Of a DNA stretch of 64,000 nucleotides, positions 24,994 through 36,599 are shown in pieces. Made by a program: the position numbers and the translations under genes. Source of the DNA: Auriscalpium vulgare (taxonomy: Eukaryota > Basidiomycota > Agaricomycetes > Russulales > Auriscalpiaceae); NCBI GenBank assembly GCA_019915015.1, contig JAHBBC010000016.1, positions 434,001-498,000 on the forward strand, read 5' to 3'. Each line of letters opens with the position of its first letter. Positions within the stretch are counted from its first letter, which is position 1. The notes under the pieces are model-generated. The model saw only the letters and a program-made list of their open reading frames with translations. It was not told where the DNA came from and made no database searches.

Positions 24994-27031
24994 TTACGCG
25001 ACGACCACGCCATCCTTAACGTCGACTTCCCGCACACCTGGAATCGAGCGTCAATCAGCATGCGCGCGACAGGCAGATCGCGCAAAGCGACGTACCTTGG
25101 ATGAAACCCTCCTGGTCCTCGTTCGACAGCTCCTCCAAGCTCTTGCCCTTGGTCTCAGGGAGCAGGAGGGTGGAGAAGATACCCGTAAGCATGAACAACG
25201 CAAATATCTCAAGACTGCACATGGCCGTCAGTACAACGTGGCGAAGGACGAAGGCTGCATGTACGCACATGTGCTTCACAAACATGTTCTTGCCACCGTG
25301 GTCCTTCAGGCGCGCGAAGCCGACCTGCGCGATGACGGCGCCGAGCTTGCCGCTTGCGGCTGAGATACCGTGCGCCGTGGAGCGGTAGCGCGTCGGGAAC
25401 ACCTCGCCGGGTATCACAAACGTCGTGACATTCGGGCCAAAGTTCTGGAAGAAGTTCGCGAGGCAGTACAGGAACACGAACCACTTGGAGCGGTCGTGCG
25501 TCTTGTTGAGCGCCTCGTAGCCAAAGCCCATGATGATGAAGAGGATCGTGAGCATGATGAAGCCCATGAGCTGGATCGGCTTGCGGCCCCACGAGTCGAT
25601 GAACAAGAAGGAAACCCAGTAGCCGGGGATGAGACCGGCAACGGACAGAATCAGGTTGCCCACGGAGACGTTGTGCAGGTTCTGGTAGACACCGAGGGTA
25701 CCCTTTCCCCCGGTGCTGCCGAAGCCGATCGCGGTCAGGATGATGGACGAGTTCAAGCCGAGGCCGTAGAATGCAATCTGTGGCTCGTCAGTGCCTATAC
25801 TCAAGTATAAATGATAACTCGCGCTTACATCGAGGGCGAACCACGAGTACGCCGTGCCAAGCAGGACCTTGCCGTTCTCCCACTTGCCGAAGTGGGCAAT
25901 GAAGTCGCGGCGGCTGGCCTTGGGCGCCTCTGCGCGCTGGACGACCGCGTCGGGGTCGACGTAGTACGAGCCATCTGTGAGCACGTGGTTGATGTCCTCC
26001 GACGCCTGCTTCACGTTGCGCTCGATATCCATCGTGAAGCGTGGGGTCTCGGGGATCGTCAGGCGGAAGTAGAGCGCGATAACACCGGGCACGCAGCCGA
26101 GACCAATGAGCAGGCGCCAGCAGTAGTCGACGTGGTCGAGCGTGGTGGGGTCGTCGTTCAGGATCTGCGTCTTGAAAGCGGAGGTGACGATGAGTGCGAC
26201 GAGGGCGGCGGCTGAAGGGCGAAATGAGTTGATGATCGGGCGGCCGAGATAAGATGGGAGTTACGTACCGAAGTTGCCCCAGCCCTGCGACGCGAACACC
26301 GCCGTCATAAGACGCCCGCGCGAGCGTGTCGCAGCGAACTCGGACGAGATGACCGCGGACAGAGGGTAATCGCCACCGATGCCAACACCCATGAGGAATC
26401 GCCATACGATGAGAACGCCGATGATGCTGACGGCGTGACCGTGACCAGAGACAGCCTGACCGAACGTCGCGATGATGATGATCATCAGCTCGACACCATC
26501 TGCGCATCAAAAATCGCGTGAGCGGCGTGCAGTGGGGTTGGAAGAGCGAGATACATACACATGCGCTTACGACCGACGACGTCGGCGAGCCAGCCAAAAA
26601 GCAGCTGGCCGCAGAGGGTACCGACGGGGGTGGCGACTTTCACGCCAAGATCCTGGTTGACCGTGAGGGCGTGCTTGGGGCCGTACACATAGCCCAACAT
26701 CGTCGAGGCGATGTTGATGGAGAAGATGTCGTAGCTGCAAAAGGATATTGGAAGCACGTTCATGGCTATAGATAGCAGAACTCACGCATCGGTGAAGAAG
26801 CCGACACCGGCCACCGCCACGACTTTTACATGGAACCAACTGAAAATGGCAGGGTCAGCGGGGCAGACAAAAATAGGTGGTGGGTACATACGAGAACTTG
26901 GCATTGTCGACCTCCGCGAGAGCGGCTCTCCGGCGCTCATCAAGCTCGTGCGCTACATTGGTTCGGCGAGGGAGCGAAGGCAGCGAGGGATCGCTGGTGC
27001 GGCTCGTCTTCTCGGGAAGGGTGTCGGACAT
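24994..27031 (-). CDS. PHO84: phosphate:H+ symporter, PHO84 family, copy C
   Basis: Eight exons (27031-26892, 26839-26786, 26734-26559, 26499-26269, 26211-25829, 25777-25269, 25214-25096, 25037-24994) give 551 residues. Same signatures as copy B: FFTDAYDIFSINIAS, GVGIGGDYPLS, GCVPGVIALYFRLTIPETPRF, GPNVTTFVIPGEVFPTRYRST, LLPETKGKSLEELSNEDQEGF. The N-terminal cytosolic tail (MSDTLPEKTSRTSDPS) differs from B, as does the loop after helix 1 (YGPKHALT against YASNHKSLT), while the central loop and later helices are almost the same. It is the upstream-most member of the three-gene array on the minus strand. Confidence 0.95.
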
Positions 27032-27110
27032 GGCTCTGGAGCGTGGGGGCAACGCTGGCCGGTGGTCTACCTTGAGAAGGAGATGAGGACCGAAGAAATG
27101 CGAGGCATCG

Positions 27111-27119
27111 TTTTTATAA
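27111..27119 (-). promoter_or_regulatory. candidate TATA box of transporter C
   Basis: TTATAAAAA on the minus strand about 80 bases upstream of the start codon at 27031. Confidence 0.4.
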
Positions 27120-27178
27120 TCAGTAGAAGACCGGGAGTGATACCGCGAGCCCCGGGGCGAGATGGCATGGCTCAAGTT

Positions 27179-27189
27179 CCTTGCACGTT
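27179..27189 (+). promoter_or_regulatory. candidate Pho4-type CACGTT site (C)
   Basis: CCTTGCACGTT about 150 bases upstream of the start codon, identical over 11 bases to the site before copy B. Confidence 0.4.
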
Positions 27190-27530
27190 CGTGTGTCCCG
27201 ACCAATCAGCGTCGCGTAGCAGCAGAACGTTCGCCTGCTTACCTCAGCGTCCCCGGAAAATGCATGGCCGGCCTGTGGGCCTCCGTGTCTGTTGCTGCGA
27301 GGCTGGACTAGCCTATCATGCTCGACAGCTGCTCGACAATATTGAATGGACAGCCTCTGACCTCATCACAAACCCCATCAATCACCAGAGCACAAGCCCG
27401 GCAACATCGCTCGTCATGCACATTCGTCGGCGCCATGAGGAGCACGCACTCCGATCTGAGCCATCGAAAACTTCGAGGAGAAACCTTCACGACAGGTTCC
27501 GGTCCCTGGCCACACAGTCTCGGCCAAGCA

Positions 27531-27538
27531 TATAAAAG
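27531..27538 (+). promoter_or_regulatory. candidate TATA box of the LYR gene
   Basis: TATAAAAG 122 bases upstream of the start codon at 27653. Confidence 0.4.
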
Positions 27539-27652
27539 CGCGCAACGGATCTTGAAAGTTGGCCCGGAAATGAGCACGAAAGTCTTGAGACAGCTGCGGG
27601 CTGCCGTGAAATTCCCATATCGGGGGGCTGCGCGCCTCTCCTCTCGCCGCCA

Positions 27653-28104
27653 ATGATGGCGAGCAGCAGCACCCGCCTCCGCGTCCTCGCCCTCTACAAG
27701 GAGCTGCATCGTCTCGGCCGGGACTACCCCGATCCTGCGTGCGCCATGCACTGCTGTCCGCTTGTCTTTGTGCTCATATCGTACGCTCAGATATGACTTC
27801 AACGGGCGCATGCGGCGCATGTTCGAGAGTGCGTCCCCCCGCGATCCTATCCGGCCTCGCTGACCCCTCAGTAGGGAACAAGAGCCTCACCGACCCAGAG
27901 GAGATCGAGAAGGCACTGAAGCTCGGCGAGTACATCAAGAACGGTGCGTACCCCGCCCCGCACCTCCGCACGCACGCGACCCTAATATCGTAACCCTCTC
28001 CACCGCCATCTGCTTCAGAGACGCTGGCGCTCTACTCGCTCAAGAAGTACCGCCATCTCAAGCAAAAGTACCCACTGTCCTCCGACTCCCCAAGCCAGTC
28101 GTGA
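27653..28104 (+). CDS. ETFRF1: LYR protein, ETF regulatory factor 1 homologue
   Basis: Four exons (27653-27738, 27791-27828, 27875-27943, 28019-28104) give 92 residues. The pattern LYKELHRLGRDYP at the start, the Arg-rich FNGRMRRMFERNKSLTDPEEI helix, and LALYSLKKYRHLKQKYP at the end match LYRM5/ETFRF1, a mitochondrial matrix protein that binds electron transfer flavoprotein and displaces its FAD. LYR-family proteins pair with acyl carrier protein, and this one has the Tyr-Lys (LYK) form of the motif as LYRM5 does. Family length is about 90, so it appears complete. The start is the first of two consecutive Met codons. Confidence 0.88.
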
Positions 28105-28890
28105 ACCCGTCGCTGCGCGCCCCTCCGCGCACTTGCTTCCGCACACACACGCCGGGCCCGAGGCCGCCGCCGGTGCCGGGCGTATTTTTTGCTATTTACC
28201 ACGGCGCCGATCGGCTCGTCGGCGGCCTCCACCTTGCGCCCCATACGCACGCCGTCGCTCCAGAATCCAGGCGTACCCGCCACCAGCGCGCCCTGATCAC
28301 ATTATTATTATGAAGCTTTTGTCCGCGTTATGCAATGCACGTTTGTCGCCGGTTGGCGGCCTGACCGGGAGCCAAGCTGTGAGCTTCTCAGGGCCCTTGG
28401 AGATGATGCCGATGGCGGTGGATCGCGATCCGCCTGCTCCTCAGATCCTCAGATCCCGCCCTGGCATAGCGTCCAAGAACTTCGGATTCTCGAACGGACT
28501 GATTCCCCGCACAGACGCCCCCTTGACTGCGATGTACCCTTCCAGGCTGGCTGCAATCCGACAAAGCGCTGCGCTAGACTGACAGCTGCGCATGAAGTTT
28601 TCTCTCCGGAAGCTCCGCACCATGGCACGTTCGTTGCTCATATGTCATGCCCATGCACCACTTCACAGCCCAGGCCACCGCCCGCCCTGGCCTTATACAT
28701 ACAGACCCAAATCGCATGGCCCAGGGCGACGCCAATAACCTCGATCTGCGCTCCCGAGACGCCGACCCGACTCTGACTTCACCCGTCCTCGCAAATATGA
28801 GTCCGCCATGATCCTCAAAAATCATGCATCGTTACTGTCCTGTGTCCCGTGCTTACAGTATTGATTTACCGACTTGCCCACCGTGCGTGC
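28105..28890. other. intergenic, convergent gene ends
   Basis: 3' flanks of the LYR gene (+) and Cdc16 (-). Frames on both strands are open but composition-driven; nothing recognised. Confidence 0.4.
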
Positions 28891-31745
28891 TCACCCCAGC
28901 ACCATCTCCGCGTCCGGCGCTTGCCCGAGCATCTCCGGACCCGCGCCGCTCGCGGGCGGCGGCACCGCTACCTTCTGGCGCGTGCGCTTGGTTGCGCGTT
29001 CGCGTTCGCCGTGCGCACGCATGCGCTGCGCCCATGCTGCCTCGCCACCCGGCGGTCCCCCCGCGCTGAACTGCCCGTCGTCGGCGCTTTGCTCAAGGGC
29101 GAGGTTGAGCAGGTCGAGGACATGCCCGTTCAGCGGGTTGATTGACAGCGCCTGGACAGAGGGGGGACTGGGTTAGTGGGCGGGATCTGGGCGGGAAATG
29201 GAGAGGGCACACCTCGTGGTATTTCGTTACGGCGTCGTGGACGCGGTCCATGAGGTGGTACACGAGCCCAAGGAAACCTAGAGCCGCTGCCGAGCGGCTG
29301 TCGATCTCGAGCACCTTGACATATGCAGCCTTAGCCTCCTCGAGATTCCTTCGAGTTCCGGTGTCAGTATGCGCACATTGCCGATTTTGTTTTGCCCCTT
29401 ACCCCAATTTGCGCAGGCAAGTGCCGAGATTTAGGTACGTCGTTGCCCATGACGCTTGCGAGGACTGTGTCACCTGTGCGAGCTCGAGTGCCTGACGGAA
29501 CATCGCCGTTGCATCTTCATACCTGCCGCGCCGGTCAGCATGCCTCTCTGCTGCTCACCCGTGTGGCGTACCTGCCGTGGTTGAACGCCATAACGCCCCG
29601 CTCGTTGATCAGCAGCGGATCACCGTCGCACATGGAGTTAGCGGCGTTGAGTGCCTCGTCCGCCTGCCCCTGGTTCGACAGGATGATGTGCTCCATGCCG
29701 ACAAACATAAGTGGCAGATGCGATCTGCACAGGGCGGTGAGCCTATGTTCCCCGGCGCGAACGTAGCAACGTACCCAGTGAACATGCGCGCACACGTCGA
29801 GTACGCTGTCACCGCGTGGTCGTGCTCGCCCTCGAAAGCGAACGTGTGCGCGAACGCGATCCACGCGGGCCCGAAGCGCGGGTCCATCAGCGACGTCTTG
29901 CTGGGTGCCCGTCAGCAGCCGGCCAAGCGTCGACATCGCGTGCGGGATGGTCTCACCTAAAGTACGTGCGCGCGTCCGCCCATTTTCTCTGCGTCAGATA
30001 CCACACGCCGACTGCGTACCAGCTTGTGGCGGACTCGGGTTCACGGTCGACAAGCTCGTGCGCGAGAATGAACAGCTTAGAGTGCAAGTGTTTTAGGTGG
30101 TGCATGCACGCAATATGCAGAGGCATCGTTGCCGCATGCACCGCGACGAGGCGCAGAATTCTGCCGCCGCAATGTTGTCAGCCCGACGCATGAATTGCGC
30201 GTGGAGTGAGATAAAACGCACCGCGTCGTGATGGCAAAGCAGTCGGCCCACCGAAATTGTGCGTACAGCGCGTCTGCGAAGCTGAAGAGGACGTCTGCGT
30301 TGTCCGACAGGCCATACTCCTCGACCAGCCGCCGCCGTGTCAATGCATGCTCGTCTGCGTGCTTGTACTTGCGCAGTCGCGCCGTGTATATAAGACGCAC
30401 AAACTCTGCATCCTCCGGTGTTTGCTGCCTGTACGCGAGCGACTGCACAAACTCCCACTCTATTTAATTGGCGATTGATGCCTCAGTACCGCGCGTAAGC
30501 GATGAACGTGTGCGGGGCGTACCTTCTTCGAGCGTCATCATCTCACCGCTAATCAATTGATCGAAGGCGTCGTAGCACTTCACGTCGAGGGCAAGCGCTT
30601 CCATGAAGCACGCCTTTGCCTGGTCGCCGCGATTGAGCTTGAGCATCAGGAGGCCCCTGAGATTGCACATTGACGCCTCGACCTGATGCCGTTTAGTTGA
30701 GTGACCACAACTATGCAAGGGCGATCAAAGCGTAGCGAAGAAGCTGCTGCTTACTTTGATACCTCCATCAGTATTGGGGACCGCAGGCCCACTGCGACCT
30801 GAGTATTATACACGTCAACGCGCCGGATTGCCACCGAGGCTTTCACACACACACCTGAGTTACGGAAAGGGTTCGCTTCGCCCAGCATCTCGGTGGCTTC
30901 TGCCCACTTTCCTTGTCTCACGAGGCACTGTGCCGCGAGGTATCTACACACCACACTCATATCGACCAGCCGTGAAACACCGTCTAGTTGATCTGCGGCG
31001 ACGTCGATCATTTCTGTCGGGCCTACCGGCAGTCGCATGTCGAGTTCGCGGCCTTTGCCTTTGACATCAGGAAACGGGACGCCAGTGGACTCCGGCGGGG
31101 AACCGAAGCCATTCGTGGGAGGGTGGCGTGGTGGGAGCCTGGGCGGCGCAGTGGGGAACGGACGCGTGAGGAGTCGCTCGGCGCGGGAATACCGATGGGT
31201 CATGAAGTACGTTTGCGCGAGCCAGAAAGCATCGTTCGGGTCATCTGGGGGGACGCAAATGTTGTGGGATTTGGTGGGGTTTCGGGTAGTTGTCTGTAAG
31301 AGCACGCACTAGTCCATGACAAGATTTTGTCGCCCCAAAAGGCAGCCGTGTCGTATAAATGCTGCATGAGCGCATCGTGTCTCCATAGCCGCATGCGATC
31401 GACTGTTCCCCACTCCATTTCATCCTCCTCCTCATCTCCGGAGTCCTGAAATACGTCGGTGTTGTCGTTCGCGAGGGGATGTCGGCCGATGCTTCCTTTT
31501 GCGCGCCGATGGGCTCTCGGGGAAGAGCGCATAGGCGAGGAGGGGAGGATAGAGCGGTTCGGATCGAGATTGTGTGGGTGAGGAGCAGATGCGTTGCCGT
31601 CCATGAATGAGTTCACGAGAGACTGCGGTCCAAAAGAGAACGACGAGTTGATAGACGCTCTAGGGTGGCGAGAGCTCGAGGGAGAGGGAAGTCGGGGCAT
31701 AGGTGGGATGTTGAAGCCCATGTTCGGTGGGGGAGTGGACGCCAT
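28891..31745 (-). CDS. CDC16: anaphase-promoting complex subunit Cdc16/Cut9 (Apc6)
   Basis: Eleven exons (31745-31310, 31244-30855, 30798-30755, 30682-30523, 30459-30222, 30160-29957, 29900-29775, 29724-29572, 29522-29403, 29348-29213, 29151-28891) give 755 residues. This TPR scaffold of the APC/C ubiquitin ligase supports degradation of securin and cyclins in mitosis. After a Ser/Pro-rich N-terminus (about 100 residues) come tandem tetratricopeptide repeats, including AFWLAQTYFMTHRYSRAERLL, SWYAVGVWYLTQRKWADARTYF, DPRFGPAWIAFAHTFAFEGEHDHAVTAY, LINERGVMAFNHGRYEDATAMF and AALGFLGLVYHLMDRVHDAVTKYHEALSINPLN, the characteristic C-terminal Cut9 repeat run. The tail is low-complexity. Confidence 0.93.
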
Positions 31746-32348
31746 TGAAGGTGGCTAGTTCGTGAATGAGCGATAGTCGCTTAAATATTGTTTTGCCCAC
31801 GCACAAACAATTTGAATGAAGGCAGTCTGGCGTAAGCACATTAGATGTTAGACTGCACAACATGTGCCTGCAAAGTACGCACCAATACCCGCGGCCAAGA
31901 CTAGTCAGGATAGTGCTAGTGTATGATTAATCCAAAGCAGATCCTGAGAAGTCTGGCATCAGCGATCTGCCAGACATTTGAGCAACAGAAACGGGTGGCC
32001 CCCATAGTGAGCGGACGCGTCCGCTCCGGGAGGTGCTCGCTCGACGCACCTAAATCGCAACACCGAGCCCTCGTCCAGTTATATAAGGGCACAGCAGGCG
32101 TTTTCCGCGTAAGGATTGTAGTTTCCGACAACGAGATGGCAATGTTGGTCGTGTGCGTTGAGGACAAGCAGCGTTCACGAACGCGTGACACGCAGACGCG
32201 GGACGCACGTCACGCGATCGTCACTTTGAGTCACGCTGTGCTCCGCTGCGGCAACGAGTAGTAGCGCTGCCTCTTGCTTGCCTCCCCCTTCCACCGCGCC
32301 GAGCCCCTACACCTACCTCCAGTGTCTGCGCGAATCTAGCTCTCCGAC
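31746..32348. other. divergent promoter region
   Basis: Between the start codons of Cdc16 (-) and the SERINC gene (+). A TTATATAAGGGC element near 32077-32088 is a candidate TATA box about 270 bases upstream of the SERINC start. No gene seen. Confidence 0.4.
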
Positions 32349-34263
32349 ATGGGTCTTCTTATGTCCCTTCCGCTGGCAGGCGCCCTGGGCACCATCGGCT
32401 CGTCCTGCCTCGCCGGTCTCGCTTTCTGCTTCACGTCGACTGCAGGTACGTCCGTGCTTCCGCTGCAGTCACCCTGCCTATGCTCAGGATATCTCAGCGT
32501 CCATGTTTGTGAAGTCATGTAACTGCAACTCCTCCATCGCCACACGCATTGGATTCGCGGTATGAACTTCTTAGCCGGCCTTGTGTGTGCTCGCATTGTG
32601 CTCACTCTCCACGCACAGATGATATTCGCACTCAATTCTATGCTGGCGTGGTTGATGAAGTCACCATTCATGATTCACCAAATAGAGAAATGGAGCTACG
32701 ACTACATCAAGATGGACTGTGCCGGCGGAAAGTGCTACGGTGTCCTCGCGGTGCGTCGTGCCATTATATAGTGCGGATCATCGCTCGAGCTGCATTCGTA
32801 GGTTCATCGAGTCTGCTTTGCCCTGTCGCTCTTCCACGCCATCCTGAGCCTGTCCTTAATTGGCGTGAAAGACACGCGAGACAAGCGCGCCGCCTTACAG
32901 AACGGGTGCGTACTTCTGCAATCTCAACACAGCCCCCGCTCAGGTTGCCCGCTTCCAGCTGGTGGGGCCCTAAAGTCCTCCTTTGGCTTATTCTCGTGGC
33001 AGTCTCCTTCTTCATTCCCAATGGCTTCTTCATGTTCTGGGGCAACTATGTCTCACTCATTGGTGCCACTGTCTTCATCCTCCTCGGCCTTGTTCTCCTC
33101 GTCGATTTCGCACATTCCTGGTCCGAAACATGTCTCGAGAACTGGGAGAATTCAAACAACTCAAACCTCTGGCAGTGGATTCTCATCGGTTCGACCGCGG
33201 GTATGTACGCTGGGACCATCGCCATGACCGGCGTGCTTTACGGGTACTTCTCCGCCTCCGGCTGCACGCTCAACCGCTTTTTCATCTCCTTCAACCTTGC
33301 CCTCGCAATCCTCATCACAATCATATGCGTACACCCCGTCGTCCAGGAGCACAACCCACGCTCTGGACTAGCGCAGAGCAGCATGGTTGCTGTGTACTGC
33401 ACTTACCTCGTCATGAGCGCGGTCGGAAACCACTCCCACGAGACCTGCAACCCATTCCGCAACGGCGCGGCGAGCGGCACGCGCACTTCGGTCGTTGTGC
33501 TCGGCGCCTTGTTCACATTCCTGGCAATTGCGTACTCAACGACGCGCGCAGCGACGCAGAGCCGCGCGCTGGTGGGCAAGAAGAAGGGCGGGGTGCGGCT
33601 ACCGGATGACGAGGAGGGCCACGAGGTCAGCGTTGTGAGTACTCAGCCGGGAAGGACAGAAACGCCGCGGTACCAGGCACTGCTCGCCGCTGTTGAAGCA
33701 GGGTACGCGCCATCTCTAACTCTGGGAAAAACGAGGCTGATCTGTGTGCGAGTGCAGCGCTATTCCCGCGTCCGCCTTGAACGAGGATGAGGATGAGGAC
33801 GATGAGGACGATGTCGTCTCTGAATCGCGGGACGACGAGCGGTCTGGCACACGCTACAATGTACGTGATTGGGCACCTTTTCTTCATCCATCAGGCGATC
33901 TCATCCTCCGTCAGTACTCCTGGTTCCACATCATCTTCGTGCTTGGCGCGATGTATGTTGCCATGCTGCTTACCGACTGGTGTGTTTTCTCCCTCTCCTG
34001 ATTCGACGCGCTGACCTGTCCCACGTATAGGAATGTCATCAAATCGACCTCCTCCCCTGGCGACGATGGCGACGACGTGTACATCGGGCGTTCCGAGACG
34101 GCGATGTGGATGCGGATTGTGAGCTCGTGGGTATGCATGCTGCTGTACATCTGGAGTCTCCTCGCGCCTGTCATGTTCCCCGACCGGTAAGCATTGGTGC
34201 TCATATAAAACCCGCGCAAGTTCACTGACCTGTGGCATGGTGGTCAGATTCTCGGACGTGTAA
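32349..34263 (+). CDS. TMS1: SERINC/TMS1 family multipass membrane protein
   Basis: Nine exons (32349-32445, 32498-32559, 32619-32750, 32802-32905, 32959-33702, 33758-33860, 33915-33979, 34031-34186, 34248-34263) give 492 residues. The family has about ten membrane helices and acts in lipid organisation of vacuolar and plasma membranes (lipid scramblase activity is reported for animal SERINCs). Visible are the N-terminal Cys pattern KSCNCNSS, the KMDCAGGKCYGVLAVHRVCFAL segment, DFAHSWSETCLENWE, a run of strongly hydrophobic helices, the acidic loop NEDEDEDDEDDVVSESRDD, and the terminal WMRIVSSWVCMLLYIWSLLAPVMFPDRFSDV. The last coding exon is only 16 bases. Confidence 0.92.
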
Positions 34264-34666
34264 GGCGCATATACGCCGTGATTTTCGATACCATGCTACA
34301 ATTACCGCTATCTGGGTCGAAATATTGTACGAATAATCGTCAGGACATGGACACCCGAGCCCAACAATGTCCCATCTTTATACTTTCCCAGTGATATACA
34401 CACCATGATTTTGTTCAGCATCAGTATATGCACTCGTGCACTATGTAAGACACCGTGAACGATCTGAAACCCATGATATCGTAGAGAAGAACGTGCCAGG
34501 TACGTCTCATAATCGGCCTGCACAACATTCTTCTTTGGATCCTGCTCTGCCCCTTCCAGTCTATACCCTCGGTCTCTTGAGCCCAGCGCCTGCTACAGTG
34601 CTATCGTGGACACTAGACCTCTGCTGGAGTCACGTCGCAGTATACCATGGAGAAGAGTGCGCGAAG
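34264..34666. other. intergenic, convergent gene ends
   Basis: 3' flanks of the SERINC gene (+) and the RAD51D-like gene (-). No coding signal seen. Confidence 0.4.
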
Positions 34667-36047
34667 TTACGAGGGCGCGACATGAGGTTCGCGGCTCACA
34701 ATCGCTCCATCGCGTAGCCTGAACGGACACCACGTCCTCGATGCCTGTACTGTGACCCTCAGCCTCCAGCACACAGATGCGCGCACATTGCGGCTTACCG
34801 ACACGCGCGACCGGAACATCTCCGCGACGCGCACCTCCCCTGCCGCCTCCGTCTCGTCACCGAGTCCCGGCGGCGCGTGCGCCAGCCAGAGCGTCGCGTC
34901 CGTGAGGAACGCGAACGACGGGCCGAGCGCAGGCTTGCGTGTGGTCGTGGCAAAGCACGACGCGGGGTTCGGGCCGGGCGGCTTGAGTGCGGTGCTATTG
35001 TTCAGGACCTGCGCACGCGGATCGGTGGATAATCGAGGAAGACGGGGGACGGGGGCATACAAGGATGGCGAGGCCGAACGTGCGCGCGGTGTTGCCGAGG
35101 AGGCGCATGAAGGTCGTCATCGCGGCGTGACCTAGTTGGTTCGTTGGGATGCAGAACGCAATGGGCATATAGTGAGACGCACCTTGAGAGGAAATAGCGC
35201 TAAGCTGCGGACCGATCAGCGGTGTTACCGTGTCAATGACGAGGATGCGAGGGCGCGGGGACATGTCGGGCGTTGTCTGTACGTTGCGCTTTCGGTACAT
35301 TGACACCTAGATGCCACTACACGCCGACTCACAGCCAGCGCGGTGCGCAAGTGTCGTATTACTTCCTGCGCGGCGTCGAGGTCGAACGCCTGTGAGATGT
35401 GCAGGCGCTCGAGGACGCCGGTGGCGGCCTGAGCGAGCTGCTTGTAAGGGCTGACGACGGAAGGCGGGTGGACGCACGCACCGCTCCAGATGCATGGAAA
35501 GGCAATACACTTGTGAGACGCGCTGGCGAGAGGTCGCCGGTAGTGTCCATCCAGAGGGCTGCGGCAGTCTCATGCGCGGCGAGATGGTACAAGACGATGT
35601 GCAGCGCCAGTGCCTTCAGTCCCGCGTTGAGCACCTAGCCCTGATCTCCACAGTATGAGGTAAAGAGAGCAAACGTACAGTCTTGCCGCCCCCTGCGTCT
35701 CCTGACACCTCCACGACACGCCCGCACCCCGGCCCACCAAAGCTCCCGCCGAGCAGTGCATCGAGCGCGCGCACGCCGCTGCGCACCTGCTTGTCCTCCA
35801 CATACTTCACACTTTCGGTTGCGTACAGCACTTCTGCTGATACACCTGGGGCGGCGGATATCGCGGTCGCGCGCGCAATGAGGGATTTGAGCTGGCCGAG
35901 CGTGGTCGTGCCGCTTGGGAGCTGGCGCAGGAGGGTGGGCACGGGGGTGAAGATGAGGTCGTAGGTGTTGCGCACATTGAGGGCGGCGAGGGCGGCGAGA
36001 AGCTCGGGGGTGACAGGCGGGGTGATGGCGGCGAGGGGGATGGACAT
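34667..36047 (-). CDS. RAD51D: RAD51 paralogue, RAD51D-like recombinase
   Basis: Seven exons (36047-35679, 35634-35509, 35440-35333, 35276-35183, 35131-35061, 35008-34799, 34744-34667) give 351 residues. RecA-fold ATPase of homologous recombination. Walker A is GDAGGGKT (about residues 116-123), Walker B is RILVIDTVTPLIG, and the N-terminus has the small helical domain of the family (LAALNVRNTYDLIFTPVPTLLRQLP). The ALGPSFAFLTDATLWLA region followed by a SRTWCPFRLRDG end matches RAD51D better than RAD51 or XRCC2. Such paralogues help load RAD51 on single-stranded DNA. The second exon junction (35509/35440) was inferred from reading frame and has the weakest acceptor. Confidence 0.82.
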
Positions 36048-36317
36048 TGTTGTGGGGATCGAAGGGGAGGTGGTGGGAGGAAGAGAAGGGGCTGGCGAGA
36101 CATGCAGCTCGTGTGGCCGGGCAGACACTTGGAATTGAGAACTGACAGACAATTACTCAGACGGCGCGAGGAAAAAAAGGAGTGAAAATATGGAGTCTCG
36201 AGTATACACAAACCCACCCGCCATGGCACCGTGCGCCCGCCAATAATATAATGTTACATATCCGCCCATCTACCCATCGCCTTCATCTACAACGACACCG
36301 ATCGCGATGACCTGCGG

Positions 36318-36599
36318 TCATCTGCGCTCTCCCCGCTTGAAGTAGCTGCTGTTCACAGCCGTTGCCTGGGCCATGTCGAATATGCTCTCGCCGATGCCGA
36401 GATAGCGCTCCGTGACCGAGCGCAGCGTCGGGTCAGAAATAGATTCTGTCTGTGGTCTAGAAGAACGGGGTCAGCCGGCAGCATCGCAGAAGATGACCTG
36501 GAGAACGTACGCGAAACCACTGGAACGGCGGACGCCCGCTACGAGGGTGGATACGAGGACGGCGTCAAACGCGTAGTGGAAAAGTCTGCCGAGGACCAT
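36318..36599 (-). CDS. ATG44: mitofissin Atg44 (DUF1748) mitochondrial fission factor
   Basis: Two exons (36599-36511, 36456-36318) give 75 residues: MVLGRLFHYAFDAVLVSTLVAGVRRSSGF, then TESISDPTLRSVTERYLGIGESIFDMAQATAVNSSYFKRGERR. This is the short fungal family formerly called DUF1748, known from yeasts as mitofissin, an intermembrane-space protein that binds lipid membranes and drives mitochondrial fission during mitophagy. The amphipathic N-terminal helix and the YLGIGESIFD motif are intact and the length is typical (about 73-80). It lies head to tail with the RAD51D-like gene, whose start is only 270 bases away on the same strand. Confidence 0.9.

Larger units (their letters stand above)
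27032..27652. other. divergent promoter region
   Basis: Between the start codons of transporter C (-) and the LYR protein (+). No gene is seen; it holds the promoter elements listed separately. Confidence 0.45.
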
